64,000 nt of DNA from JBEDUK01 sp040414485 (GCA_040414485.1 JBEDUK010000046.1:1-64000); one strand, 5' to 3'. Counted from the stretch's first letter, positions 44,757 to 54,023 are shown. Notes: generated by a model not told the origin, from the sequence alone. Numbers and translations are program-made.

Positions 44757-46136
44757 ATGACCGAGCGGACCCAGTTCCTGCTCTCGCCCGAGGACATCCC
44801 GAACGCCTGGTACAACATCATGCCGGACATCGTGGGCGCGGGCATGCAACCCCTCCCGCCGCTGCATCCCGGAACCGGCCAGCCCATCGGCCCCGACGAC
44901 CTGGCGCCGCTGTTCCCGATGTCGCTGATCGCCCAGGCCGTCTCCACCGACCAGTGGATCGACATCCCCGGACCGGTGATGGACGTCTACGACCTGTGGC
45001 GGCCGACGCCGCTGTACCGCGCGAGGCGCCTGGAGAAGGCGCTCCAGACGCCGGCCCACATCTATTTCAAGTACGAGGGCACGTCACCGGCCGGCTCGCA
45101 CAAGCCGAACACCGCGATCGCCCAGGCCCACTACAACAAGGAGGCCGGCATCCGGCGGCTGTCCACGGAGACGGGCGCGGGGCAGTGGGGGTCGGCGCTG
45201 TCGTGGGCGTGCAAGTTCTTCGACCTGGAATGTCTCGTGTTCATGGTCAAGGCCTCGTACGAGCAGAAGCCCTACCGCCGAATCTTCATGGAGACGTTCG
45301 GTGCGACCGTGTACCCCTCGCCGTCGGTCGAGACGAACGCCGGCCGGACCATCCTCTCGAAGAGCCCCGATTCGACCGGATCGCTCGGCATCGCGATCAG
45401 CGAGGCGGTCGAGGTCGCGGCGACGAACGACGACACGAACTACTCGCTCGGCAGCGTCTTCGACTTCGTGCTCCTGCACCAGACCGTGATCGGCCTCGAG
45501 ACCCAGAAGCAGATGGAGATGGCCGGCGAATCGCCGGACTTCGTCATCGGATGCGTCGGCGGCGGTTCGAACTACGCGGGGTTCGCCTACCCGTTCATGG
45601 GCCAGAAGCTCCGCGGCGAGCTCGATGCCACCTTCGTCGCGACGGAGCCCGCTGCGTGCCCGACGCTCACGAAGGGGACGTTCGCCTACGACTTCGGCGA
45701 CACCGGCGAGATGACGCCGCTCGTGCCCATGTACACGCTCGGGCACACGTTCGTCCCGGCACCGGTACACGCCGGCGGTCTGCGCTACCACGGGGACGCG
45801 CCGTCGATCTCGCTGCTGGTCAGGGAGGGCCACATGGAGGCGCGGGCCTACTCGCAGAACCAGGTGTTCGACGCCGCGACGCAGTTCGCGCACGCGCAAG
45901 GGTTCGTGCCGGCGCCCGAGTCGGCGCACGCGATCCGCGCCGCGATCGACGAGGCCGTCAAGGCCCGCGAGGCGAACGAGTCGAAGGTGATCCTGTTCAA
46001 CCTCTCAGGGCACGGCATCTTCGATCTGCAGGCGTACGACGACTACATGAACCAGCGGCTGCCGGAGGTGGAGTTCTCCGAGGATGCCATGGCGGACGGG
46101 CTCCAGAGCCTGCCGCCGGTCGCGATCCCCGGCTGA
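44757..46136 (+). CDS. trpB2: TrpB2-type tryptophan synthase beta chain
   Basis: A PLP enzyme joining indole and serine to tryptophan. The PLP lysine is K116 in the SHKPNTA motif; the phosphate-binding glycines are in GCVGGGSNYAG, near residue 265. The 459-residue length and the long N-terminus (LLSPEDIPNAWYNIMPD) identify the TrpB2 rather than TrpB1 class. TrpB2 proteins usually act without TrpA, for example in indole salvage. No other trp biosynthesis genes are nearby, while tryptophan 2,3-dioxygenase lies 3.6 kb downstream. A GAGGAGG site precedes the ATG. Confidence 0.93.
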   Translation: MTERTQFLLSPEDIPNAWYNIMPDIVGAGMQPLPPLHPGTGQPIGPDDLAPLFPMSLIAQAVSTDQWIDIPGPVMDVYDLWRPTPLYRARRLEKALQTPAHIYFKYEGTSPAGSHKPNTAIAQAHYNKEAGIRRLSTETGAGQWGSALSWACKFFDLECLVFMVKASYEQKPYRRIFMETFGATVYPSPSVETNAGRTILSKSPDSTGSLGIAISEAVEVAATNDDTNYSLGSVFDFVLLHQTVIGLETQKQMEMAGESPDFVIGCVGGGSNYAGFAYPFMGQKLRGELDATFVATEPAACPTLTKGTFAYDFGDTGEMTPLVPMYTLGHTFVPAPVHAGGLRYHGDAPSISLLVREGHMEARAYSQNQVFDAATQFAHAQGFVPAPESAHAIRAAIDEAVKAREANESKVILFNLSGHGIFDLQAYDDYMNQRLPEVEFSEDAMADGLQSLPPVAIPG

Positions 46137-46152
46137 TCCGCACGGGAGCCGG
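46129..46152. terminator. Hairpin between convergent trpB2 and sigma factor genes
   Basis: CCGGCT (46129-46134) pairs with AGCCGG (46147-46152). The arms are short, the loop has 12 bases and there is no T-run. Confidence 0.25.
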
Positions 46153-47460
46153 TCAGGAGTCCAGGCCCGACTTCGCCACGGCTTCGGCGAGCCTCCGCTC
46201 CAGGTACGCGCGCTCGACCGGGTTCGTCACCAGATCCAGCGCGCTCCGGTAGGCGGCGATCGACTCCGCGTGGCGGTCCAGGCGGCGGAGCAGATCGGCG
46301 CGGGCCGAATGGAGCAGGTGGTACCCGTCCAGGTCGCCGGTCTCGGCCAGCCGGTCGATCCGCGCCAGGCCGACCGCCGGTCCGTCGGCCATGGCGATCG
46401 CCACCGACCGGTTCAACTCGACCACCGGAGACGGCTGGACACGCGCCAGCACCCCGTACAGCGCGGCGATCTGCGGCCAGTCGGTCTGATCGGCCGCTTC
46501 GGCCTCGGAGTGCACGGCCGCGATCGCCGCCTGCAACGCGTAGGGCCCCGGATCCGGAGCGGAGATGCGGAGCGCCCGCCGAACCAGACCGACACCCTCG
46601 TGGATCGAACGCCGGTCCCATCGGGTCCGGTCCTGCTCCTCCAGCAGCACCATCCGGCCGTCCCCCCCGACACGCGCCTCGCGGCGCGCGTGATGCAGCA
46701 GCATCAGCGCCAGCAGCCCGAGCGCCTCGGATTCGTCCGGCATCAGCAGCACGAGGACCCGCGTGAGCCGGATCGCCTCATCGCACAGTTCGGGCCGGAT
46801 GAGGCCGGGGGCGTCGGTGGCCACATAGCCCTCGTTGAACACCAGGTACAGGACGGCCAGCACGCCCGACAGTCGCTCCGGCAGCAGGTCGGCCGGCGGC
46901 ACCCGATACGGGATGCCGGCGTCGCGGATCTTCCGCTTCGCGCGAACCAGCCGCTGCGCCACCGTCGGTTCGGGCACCAGGAACGCCCGGGCGATCTCCC
47001 GGGTGGTCAGGCCGCCGAGCGTGCGGAGCGTGAGCGCGACGCGCGCGTCGGGGGCGAGCGCGGGATGGCAGCACGTGAACATCAGACGCAGCCGGTCGTC
47101 GGGAATGCCCGAGTCGCCGGCATCGCCTTCGTCAGCGTCCGTCGCCGCCTCCCGCTCGCCCGTCTCCAGCGCGGCCAGTTGCCGCAGCGCCTCGGTCTTC
47201 GTCTCGAGGTTCTTCTGCCTGCGAAGGCGGTCGATGGCGCGGTTCCGGGCGGTCGTGGTGATCCAGGCGGCCGGGTTGTTCGGCACGCCACGCGACGGCC
47301 ATGTGGCGAGCGCCACGGCGAACGCCTCCTGCACAGCCTCCTCGGCCAGGTCGAAGTCGCGCAGGGCGCGGATCAGCGTGGCGACCGCCCGCCCCGATTC
47401 CTCGCGGAACAGGCGTTCGACGACGCCGCGAGCGTCCTGGGTGGGGTCGATGCGAAGCAT
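46153..47460 (-). CDS. ECF42-type RNA polymerase sigma factor
   Basis: The product of about 435 residues has sigma region 2 (LRDFDLAEEAVQEAFAVAL, and WITTTARNRAIDRLRR), region 4 (FTCCHPALAPDARVALTLRTLGGLTTREIARAFLVPEPTVAQRLVRAK) and a long C-terminal TPR-like extension (about 195-435) diagnostic of the ECF42 group. Such factors are genetically paired with DGPF (YCII) proteins, and one is 54 bases upstream. The ATG at 47460 is chosen over 47481 because it gives the typical short N-terminus; no strong ribosome site distinguishes them. Confidence 0.9.
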   Translation of the reverse strand: MLRIDPTQDARGVVERLFREESGRAVATLIRALRDFDLAEEAVQEAFAVALATWPSRGVPNNPAAWITTTARNRAIDRLRRQKNLETKTEALRQLAALETGEREAATDADEGDAGDSGIPDDRLRLMFTCCHPALAPDARVALTLRTLGGLTTREIARAFLVPEPTVAQRLVRAKRKIRDAGIPYRVPPADLLPERLSGVLAVLYLVFNEGYVATDAPGLIRPELCDEAIRLTRVLVLLMPDESEALGLLALMLLHHARREARVGGDGRMVLLEEQDRTRWDRRSIHEGVGLVRRALRISAPDPGPYALQAAIAAVHSEAEAADQTDWPQIAALYGVLARVQPSPVVELNRSVAIAMADGPAVGLARIDRLAETGDLDGYHLLHSARADLLRRLDRHAESIAAYRSALDLVTNPVERAYLERRLAEAVAKSGLDS

Positions 47461-47514
47461 GGTGCCACGCCCGGCCGACACAGGTGCCGGCGCGGGCAGT
47501 GCCCGAATGCTCGA

Positions 47515-47895
47515 TCAGCCCGCGCTCTCGCCGGCCCCGGGCGCGTCGGGGAAGTCCAGGACCGGCCTGACCTCGATGGATCCGATCCGGGACGACGGGA
47601 TCTTCGCGGCCCATTTGATCGCCTCGTCCAGGTCCGGAACGTCGATCAGGTAGTAGCCGCCCAGCTGTTCCTTCGTCTCGGCGAACGGCCCGTCGGTGGC
47701 GAGCGTCTGGCCGTCCCGGACCCGGACCGTGGTCGCCGACGACGTCGGCTGGAGCGCGTCGCCCGCCTTGGCCACGCCGGCGCCGAAGACCTCTTCGGAG
47801 TAGCCGAAGTAGTCACCCATGATGGCCTGCGACTCCTCCTGGCTCATGTTCGCCCAGGTCTGTTCGTTGTCGTAGATCAGCAGCAGGTAGCGCAT
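47515..47895 (-). CDS. DGPF/YCII family protein linked to the ECF sigma factor
   Basis: The 126-residue YCII-fold protein has the DGPF signature TDGPFAETKEQLGGYYLID. Such proteins are found beside ECF42 sigma factors and may be their targets or modulators; the biochemical role is unknown. A strong GAGGAGGAGG site precedes the ATG, and a TAAGGT box lies about 46 bases upstream, so this gene has a leader, unlike many here. It and the sigma gene probably form one operon. Confidence 0.9.
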   Translation of the reverse strand: MRYLLLIYDNEQTWANMSQEESQAIMGDYFGYSEEVFGAGVAKAGDALQPTSSATTVRVRDGQTLATDGPFAETKEQLGGYYLIDVPDLDEAIKWAAKIPSSRIGSIEVRPVLDFPDAPGAGESAG

Positions 47896-48043
47896 GCTCG
47901 CCTCCTCCTCGGCTCCGCGGCCGGCCCATCCGCCGCCCGTACCTTACCGACGAACGACGCCGCCGGTTTTCGACCGACCTCGCGTGACGCGCCGCCCCGC
48001 CGTACGATGCGCTCATCGCTCCATCGGGGGAGGTGTCCGCGCC

Positions 48044-49675
48044 ATGAAGGGCCTCATGCAGCACGATCCACTGACCGTCAATCGCATCTTCGAACGCGGC
48101 GTGACCCTCTTCCCGCGCCAGCAGATCGTGACGAAGACCCCGGGCGGGCTGCACCGGGAGACCTACGAGGAGTTCGGCGAGCGCGTCGCGCGCCTGGCGA
48201 ACGCGCTCGCCGCGCTGAGCGTGAAGCCCGGCGATCGCGTCGGGTCGTTCGGCTTCAACACGTGGCGGCACCAGGAGCTGTACTACGCGGTGCCGTGCAT
48301 GGGGTCGGTGCTGCACACGCTGAACATCCGTCTGCATCCGGACCAGGTGGCTTGGATCGCGAACCACGCCGAGGACCGCGTGATCCTCGTCGACGCGGCG
48401 CTGGTTCCCGTCTTCGCGAAGGTCGCGCCGGCGCTCACCACGGCGGAGCGGATCGTGGTGATGGGCGACGCCGATGCCTCCTCGCTTCCCGGTGACCCGC
48501 TCTCCTACGAAAGCCTGCTGGCGGATTCCGCACCGTCGTTCGACTGGCCCGAGCCCGACGAGGACGACGCCGCGGCCATGTGCTACACGAGCGGCACCAC
48601 CGGCAACCCGAAGGGCGTCGTGTATTCGCACCGCTCCACGTACCTGCACGCGATGATGATCAACCAGGCTGACTGCATCGGCCTGACCGCTTGGGACGCG
48701 GTGCTGCCCGTGGTGCCGATGTTCCACGCGAACGCATGGGGCCTTCCCTATGCGGGCGTGATGGCCGGCTCGAAGCTGGTGTTCGCCGGGCAGTACACCG
48801 CCGACCCGGCGTCGCTCGCGGACCTGATCGAGGGCGAACGGGTGACGGTCGCGGCGGGGGTGCCGACCGTGTGGGCCGGACTTCTGCAGTATCTCGAAGC
48901 GAACCCCCGCGACCTCTCCTCGGTCCGCTCCGTCACAGCGGGCGGCTCGGCCGTTCCCGTGTCGATGATCGAACGGTTCAAGCGCCTCGCAGGCGTCGAC
49001 GTCCTGCAGGGCTGGGGCATGACGGAGACGGGCCCCGTGGCGTCTCTGTCCAGGCTGACGTCCGACCACGAGGGGCTGCCGGAGGCCGAAGGGTTCCGGG
49101 CCCGCGCCCGCCAGGGCCGCGTGGTGCCCGGCATCCGGTTTCGCGTGATCGACGACGACGGCAACGAGGTTCCCTGGGACAACAAGTCCATGGGCGAACT
49201 GCAGGTCAAGGGCAACTGGGTCGCCGCCTCCTACTACGACGATCCCACCGGCGCGGAACGCTTCGACGACGGCTGGCTCCGCACCGGCGACGTGGCAGTG
49301 GTCGACGAGCACGGTTCGCTCCAACTCGTCGACCGCACCAAGGACCTGGTCAAGTCGGGCGGCGAATGGATCAGCAGCGTGGAGCTGGAGAACGCCCTGA
49401 TGGGCCACCCGGCCGTCCTGGAGTCCGCCGTGATCGGCGTGCCCAGCGAGCGCTGGTCCGAACGCCCGCTCGCCTGCGTCGTGCCGAAGCCGGACGTCAC
49501 CGTGACGAAGGACGAGCTGATCGCGTTCCTGGAGCCCCACTTCGCGAAGTGGTGGCTGCCCGACGACATCGTGTTCATCGACGAGGTGCCGAAGACGAGC
49601 GTCGGGAAATTCGACAAGAAAATGCTTCGCGAGGACTTCAAGGACCACGAACCGTCCGGATGGCCCTCCGAGTAG
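48044..49675 (+). CDS. Long-chain acyl-CoA ligase (AMP-binding)
   Basis: The 543-residue adenylate-forming enzyme has the P-loop-like motif YTSGTTGNPKG, the Thr/Glu motif QGWGMTETGP, the hinge Asp in WLRTGDV, and the catalytic lysine in KTSVGKFDKK near the end. It activates fatty acids or related acids with ATP and CoA. The ATG at 48044 follows a GGGGGAGG site by about 9 bases. Nearby acyl-CoA dehydrogenase and enoyl-CoA hydratase genes suggest beta-oxidation or degradation of a carboxylic acid. Confidence 0.92.
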   Translation: MKGLMQHDPLTVNRIFERGVTLFPRQQIVTKTPGGLHRETYEEFGERVARLANALAALSVKPGDRVGSFGFNTWRHQELYYAVPCMGSVLHTLNIRLHPDQVAWIANHAEDRVILVDAALVPVFAKVAPALTTAERIVVMGDADASSLPGDPLSYESLLADSAPSFDWPEPDEDDAAAMCYTSGTTGNPKGVVYSHRSTYLHAMMINQADCIGLTAWDAVLPVVPMFHANAWGLPYAGVMAGSKLVFAGQYTADPASLADLIEGERVTVAAGVPTVWAGLLQYLEANPRDLSSVRSVTAGGSAVPVSMIERFKRLAGVDVLQGWGMTETGPVASLSRLTSDHEGLPEAEGFRARARQGRVVPGIRFRVIDDDGNEVPWDNKSMGELQVKGNWVAASYYDDPTGAERFDDGWLRTGDVAVVDEHGSLQLVDRTKDLVKSGGEWISSVELENALMGHPAVLESAVIGVPSERWSERPLACVVPKPDVTVTKDELIAFLEPHFAKWWLPDDIVFIDEVPKTSVGKFDKKMLREDFKDHEPSGWPSE

Positions 49676-49697
49676 CCGGCGCCCGCTCGGCTCGGCG

Positions 49698-50501
49698 CTA
49701 CAGGTACGAACGCAGGTCCCAGAGTTCGGGATAGAACCGCTTCCCCAGCGTCGTCCGCAGGTACGAGGCTCCCGTCGAGCCCCCCGTGCCGGTCTTCGAG
49801 CCGATCTGACGCTCGACCATCAGCACGTGGCGCGACCGCCACATGGCGAACAGCTCGTCGTGCGTGACGAGGTCGTCGGTCAGGTCCCAGAGCGTCTTGT
49901 CGTCGGACCACGCCATGGCGACGAGGCTCTTCCGGCGCGCCTCCGCGTCCTCCGGGCCGTCGCCGGCCGGCATCGGGTAGCCGTTCGCCTCCATCGCCGC
50001 GCGGAACGCGTCCCAGACGGTGGGCTCGGCGAGCCGCTTCTCGAGCCTCGCCAGTTCGGCCGGCAGCGCGCCGAGGTGCGACGTGAGCCCGGGCTCCTTC
50101 AGGCCGGAGACGGTTTCGACCTCCCGGAACTGCACCGACTGGAACCCGCTGGCGGGCGCGAGGTTGTGCCGGAACTCCAGGAACTCCTGCGGCGACATCG
50201 TCTCGATGACGTTGACCTGCTCGATCAGCACGCGTTCGATCGCGTGCACGCGGGCCAGGTAGTGGCGGGCAGGCCGCACCTCGCCGGCGAACAGCGTGTC
50301 CCGCACGGATTCCAGCTCGAACAGGACCTGCCGGAACCACAGCTCGTAGGCCTGGTGGATCACGATGAACAGGAGCTCGTCGTGCGCCGGCGGGTCGGAC
50401 AGCAGCGTCTGGAGCTCGAGTAGCTCCGGCACACGCAGGTACGTGCCGTAGGAGAGCTCGCCGCCCTCCTGGCCGAACCGCGCGGGCGTCACATCCGTCA
50501 T
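49698..50501 (-). CDS. kynA: Tryptophan 2,3-dioxygenase
   Basis: A heme dioxygenase that opens the tryptophan indole ring to N-formylkynurenine. The 267-residue sequence shows the family motifs LSYGTYLRVPELL, DELLFIVIHQAYELWFRQ and the GSKTGTGGSTGASYL segment that holds substrate and heme. The heme-ligand His lies in the RSRHVLMVERQIG helix. The ATG at 50501 with AGAAGG upstream is favoured; a TACCAT box is 20 bases upstream. No kynureninase or formamidase gene was seen nearby. Confidence 0.95.
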   Translation of the reverse strand: MTDVTPARFGQEGGELSYGTYLRVPELLELQTLLSDPPAHDELLFIVIHQAYELWFRQVLFELESVRDTLFAGEVRPARHYLARVHAIERVLIEQVNVIETMSPQEFLEFRHNLAPASGFQSVQFREVETVSGLKEPGLTSHLGALPAELARLEKRLAEPTVWDAFRAAMEANGYPMPAGDGPEDAEARRKSLVAMAWSDDKTLWDLTDDLVTHDELFAMWRSRHVLMVERQIGSKTGTGGSTGASYLRTTLGKRFYPELWDLRSYL

Positions 50502-50604
50502 CGGCCTTCTCACCGCTCCGCATGGTACCCCCAAGGCCGCAGGAGCCATCTTCTTCCGGCTGCGATGCGGGCGCTGAGCGGCGCGAATGGCTCTGACGCG
50601 CGGG

Positions 50605-51414
50605 CTACGGTGTCGTCTGGCTCAGGCCGTCGGAGAACCTCACGCGAATGTGGGAGCCGTCGCAGAAGGGCTTGTTCCGCGACGATCCGCAGCGGCACAG
50701 CGTCATGCGGTTTCGCACCTCGTAGGCCTCGCCGGTCGCCGAGTGGATCGTGACGCCGCCTCTGACCCACACCGGGCCGCTCACGCCGTTCTGCGGGTCC
50801 TGGACCAGCGCGACCGAGGTGTCCAGAACCGGTTCGAGCGGCGAACCTCCGCCGCGGTGTGCGGGGTCCCCTGCTTGGTCATCGACCTCGGCGGCGGACC
50901 CGACGGTGTCGACAGAGCCGACGGAGCCGACGGAGCCGACGGAGCCGTGCGGCCAGACCACCAGCCGGCCCGACGGGCATCTCGACACAGCCCGTTCCAC
51001 GAGCCGCGCAGGCACGGGACCGTCCGATCCGATGAGCCTCCAGACCGAGCCCTGCGCATCGCAGAACCGGGCCGTGGAGCACAGCCTCGGCGCATCCGTG
51101 AGGTCGCGCGCGGGTCCGGGGAACGTGCGCGCCATCTCCGCGTACGGCCGCTGCTCGCGTTCGGTCCCGTCGAAGCCGTTGGTCTGGCACGAGTCGTCGC
51201 AGAAGGGCTGCTCGGCCGATCCACCGCATCGACAGAGTCGGTAGTGCGGCGGCGCGTCCACTTGTTCGACCAGTCGCCAGTCCCACGACTCGCCGAGCCC
51301 GTTCACCTCGATCGCCTCGATCGTCAGCGGGACGTCGCCCTCGACCACGTACGGGCCGTCCTTGGACACGGTGATTCGCGGCGCGCCGGCGTCCTGTTCG
51401 TGCTCATCCCCCAC
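50605..51414 (-). CDS. Double CDGSH iron-sulfur protein
   Basis: The 269-residue product contains two CDGSH-type [2Fe-2S] motifs. The N-terminal one reads C61-x-C63, then PFC72-DDS-C76, with Cys where the family has His. The C-terminal one (CRCGSSRNKPFCDGSH, near 240-256) is canonical with its His ligand. Between them is a second domain with an RFCDAQGSVW segment and a Gly-Ser-Val minisatellite (about 156-168). Similar actinobacterial proteins with a divergent first motif are known but uncharacterised. The start is GTG. Confidence 0.87.
   Translation of the reverse strand: MGDEHEQDAGAPRITVSKDGPYVVEGDVPLTIEAIEVNGLGESWDWRLVEQVDAPPHYRLCRCGGSAEQPFCDDSCQTNGFDGTEREQRPYAEMARTFPGPARDLTDAPRLCSTARFCDAQGSVWRLIGSDGPVPARLVERAVSRCPSGRLVVWPHGSVGSVGSVGSVDTVGSAAEVDDQAGDPAHRGGGSPLEPVLDTSVALVQDPQNGVSGPVWVRGGVTIHSATGEAYEVRNRMTLCRCGSSRNKPFCDGSHIRVRFSDGLSQTTP
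50914..50946 (-). repeat. 9-bp minisatellite within the CDGSH gene
   Basis: A 9-base unit (agccgacgg on the plus strand) is repeated nearly four times in frame, encoding Gly-Ser-Val repeats. It could vary in length between strains without breaking the frame. Confidence 0.6.
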
Positions 51415-51517
51415 CCTGTCGACCCCCTCGAGCAGAACGTTCGTGGACGCAGCCTACGAAACCGGGGCTCGATCTGGCCGGGTCCGCCGTCGCCGCCTCC
51501 GGTCGGGGCGGCGACGT

Positions 51518-51523
51518 TAGAGT
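51518..51523 (+). promoter_or_regulatory. Putative -10 box (TAGAGT) of the acyl-CoA operon
   Basis: TAGAGT ends 9 bases before the ATG at 51533, with only a weak GAGCGGG between. Confidence 0.45.
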
Positions 51524-51532
51524 GAGCGGGTC

Positions 51533-52729
51533 ATGAGCGCTCGCCGATCTGGCAACGGCCCGGCCCCGCCGCGAGCGGACGATTTCCTCGACCTGGATGC
51601 GCTCCTGTCGGACGAGGAACGCATGATCCGCGACACGGTTCGGCAGTGGGTGACGGACAACGTGATGCCCGGGATCGAGGGCTGGTTCGAACGCGGCGAG
51701 TTTCCCCGCGAGGTCTTTCCCGAACTCGGCTCGCTCGGCCTCCTGGGCATGCACCTCCACGGGTACGGCTGCGCCGGGACGAACGCCGTCTCCTACGGCC
51801 TGGCGTGTATGGAGATGGAGGCAGGAGACTCGGGATTCCGAAGCGCCATCAGCGTCCAGGGCTCGCTGTCGATGTTCCCCATCTGGCGCTTCGGCAGCGA
51901 GGAGCAGAAGGCCGAATGGCTGCCGCAGATGGCGCGCGGCGAGGCGGTCGGGTGTTTCGGCCTCACCGAGCCGGACGCGGGATCGAACCCGGCCTCGATG
52001 CGGACGTACGCGAAGCAGGACGCGGGCGGCGACTGGGTCCTGAACGGCTCGAAGATGTGGATCACGAACGGCGGCATCGCGGACGTCGCCATCGTGTGGG
52101 CCCGCACCGACGACGGCATCCGCGGGTTCGTCGTGCCCACCGATGTGCCCGGCTTCTCGGCGAAGGACATCCACCGCAAGCTCTCGCTTCGCGCCAGCGT
52201 CACTTCCGAGCTCGTCCTGGACGACGTCCGGCTTCCCGGTGAGGCCGTCCTTCCCGGCGTCCGCGGGCTCCGTGGGCCGCTGACCACGCTCTCCGAGGCG
52301 CGCTTCGGCATCTGCTGGGGCGTGATGGGGGCGGCGCGTTCGTGCTTCCTCTCGGCGCTGGAGTACTCGACGACGCGCGAGCAGTTCGGCCGAGCCATCG
52401 GCGGCTTCCAGCTGACCCAGCGGAAGCTCGCCGACATGCTGGTCGAACTCAACATGGGCACGCTGCTGGCCCTGCACCTGGGCCGCATGAAGGACGAGGG
52501 CCGCCTGCACGCCGAACAGGTCAGCCTGGGCAAGCTGAACAACGTCCGCGAGGCGCTGGCGATCGCGCGCGAGGCCAGGACCATCCTGGGGGCGAACGGC
52601 ATCACGCTCGAGTACCCCGTGATCCGGCACGCGAACAACCTCGAGTCGGTGCTGACGTACGAGGGGACGACCGAGGTCCATCAGCTGGTCCTGGGCAAGG
52701 CGCTCACCGGACTGGACGCATTCGAGTGA
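51533..52729 (+). CDS. gcdH: Acyl-CoA dehydrogenase (glutaryl-CoA dehydrogenase-like)
   Basis: The 398-residue FAD enzyme has the motifs CFGLTEPDAGSNP and KMWITNGG, the catalytic Glu in TYEGTTEVHQLVLG, and SAISVQGSLSMF near residue 105, the pattern of glutaryl-CoA dehydrogenases that make crotonyl-CoA in lysine/tryptophan breakdown. The decarboxylating specificity is inferred from this similarity. The gene overlaps the enoyl-CoA hydratase start as GTGA. Confidence 0.88.
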   Translation: MSARRSGNGPAPPRADDFLDLDALLSDEERMIRDTVRQWVTDNVMPGIEGWFERGEFPREVFPELGSLGLLGMHLHGYGCAGTNAVSYGLACMEMEAGDSGFRSAISVQGSLSMFPIWRFGSEEQKAEWLPQMARGEAVGCFGLTEPDAGSNPASMRTYAKQDAGGDWVLNGSKMWITNGGIADVAIVWARTDDGIRGFVVPTDVPGFSAKDIHRKLSLRASVTSELVLDDVRLPGEAVLPGVRGLRGPLTTLSEARFGICWGVMGAARSCFLSALEYSTTREQFGRAIGGFQLTQRKLADMLVELNMGTLLALHLGRMKDEGRLHAEQVSLGKLNNVREALAIAREARTILGANGITLEYPVIRHANNLESVLTYEGTTEVHQLVLGKALTGLDAFE

Positions 52730-53553
52730 GTCCCTTCCGGTCGTCAGCCACCTTTACCAACGACTGGAAGCACTTCGAACTGGAGCTGGACGAGGGCGTC
52801 GCGACCGTCACCTTCTCCCGGCCGGAGAGGCTCAACGCGCTCACGTTCGACGTCTACGCCGACCTCCGGGATCTGTTGACGGAACTCCCCCACCGGGACG
52901 ACGTACGGGTCGTGGTGATCACCGGCACCGGGCGCGGGTTCTGCAGCGGCGGGGACGTCCACGAGATCATCGGCGAGCTGCTGAAGGCCGATCCCGCCGG
53001 GCTGCTGGAGTTCACCCGGATGACCGGTGCGGTCGTGCAGCGCATGCGGGAGCTGCCCAAGCCCGTGATCGCCGCCGTGAACGGTGTCGCCGCCGGCGCC
53101 GGCGCCGTGATCGCGCTGGCGGCCGACCTGCGGATCCTGGCCTCCAGCGCGACGTTCGCCTTCCTGTTCACCCGCGTCGGGCTGGCCGGCGCGGACATGG
53201 GCAGCGCCTATCTGCTTCCGCGCGTGGTCGGCCTGGGCCGCGCGAGCGAGCTGCTCCTCCTCGGCGACCGGGTCGACGCCGACCGCGCCCTGGAGATCGG
53301 CTTGGCGACGCGCGTGGTCGACGACGACGTGTTCAGGGCGAACGTGGCCGAACTGGCGCGCGAGCTGGCCGACGGCCCCGCGCTCGCCTACGGAAGCACG
53401 AAGGCCCTGCTGACCCGCGAGCAGGACATGGACCTGGGAAGCGCGATCGAACTCGAGGCGCAGACGCAGGCGCTGCTGATGAAGACCGACGACCATGCGG
53501 AGTTCTATCGGGCGTTCACCGAGGGTCGGAAGCCCGAATGGAAGGGCCGCTGA
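52726..53553 (+). CDS. Enoyl-CoA hydratase/isomerase family protein
   Basis: The 275-residue crotonase-fold protein has the oxyanion loops GRGFCSGGDVHEI and AAGAGAVIALAADLRI; the expected catalytic Glu region is FTRVGLAGADMGSAYLLPRVVG, where homologous Glu positions are partly replaced by Ala/Gly and Asp. It may therefore catalyse isomerisation or thioester chemistry rather than hydration. Translation begins at GTG overlapping the dehydrogenase stop, so the pair is coupled. Confidence 0.88.
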   Translation: MSPFRSSATFTNDWKHFELELDEGVATVTFSRPERLNALTFDVYADLRDLLTELPHRDDVRVVVITGTGRGFCSGGDVHEIIGELLKADPAGLLEFTRMTGAVVQRMRELPKPVIAAVNGVAAGAGAVIALAADLRILASSATFAFLFTRVGLAGADMGSAYLLPRVVGLGRASELLLLGDRVDADRALEIGLATRVVDDDVFRANVAELARELADGPALAYGSTKALLTREQDMDLGSAIELEAQTQALLMKTDDHAEFYRAFTEGRKPEWKGR

Positions 53554-53557
53554 AGCC

Positions 53558-53986
53558 GTGGCGGACGACGGCCGGTCCACGCCGAAGACGCCCCACCGGA
53601 TCGTCAATCCACCTGACCTTGCGCCGCCGTCCGGGTACGCCCACGCCGTCGTCACGGGACCCGGCCGCATGGTGTTCCTGGGCGGTCAGACGGCCCACGC
53701 GGCCGACGGCTCGCTGCCGGGGCCGGGGATCGTCGAGCAGTTCGACGCCTGCTGCGCGAACGTGCTCACGGCGCTTCGGGCCGCGGGCGCCGAACCGGAG
53801 CACATCGCGTGGACACAGGTGTTCACCAGCGATGCCGAGGCGTATCTGGGCCAACTGAAGGAGCTCGGCCGGGCCTGGCGGCGGCACTTCGGGTCGCACT
53901 ACCCCGCCATGGCCTGGTTCGAGGTGAAGAGCCTGTTCGACCCGGCGGCGACCGTGGAGATCATGGCCATCGCGGTCGTGCCCTGA
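53558..53986 (+). CDS. RidA family protein
   Basis: The 142-residue YjgF/RidA-fold protein has GGQTAHAADGSLPG near residue 45 and the end motif VEIMAIAVVP. The conserved Arg of deaminases is not obvious, so it may belong to a Rid subfamily without 2-aminoacrylate deaminase activity. GTG start 4 bases after the hydratase stop; third gene of the operon. Confidence 0.85.
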   Translation: MADDGRSTPKTPHRIVNPPDLAPPSGYAHAVVTGPGRMVFLGGQTAHAADGSLPGPGIVEQFDACCANVLTALRAAGAEPEHIAWTQVFTSDAEAYLGQLKELGRAWRRHFGSHYPAMAWFEVKSLFDPAATVEIMAIAVVP

Positions 53987-54023
53987 GGCGGCGGCAGCCC
54001 TCGAGGGGACCTGCCGAACGACG

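Noticed and set aside
52741..52765. CTTTACCAA near the enoyl-CoA hydratase start, resembling the AT-rich palindrome
   Set aside because: It lacks the GTAATGT half, is inside coding sequence, and encodes Thr-Phe-Thr-Asn in a natural context.
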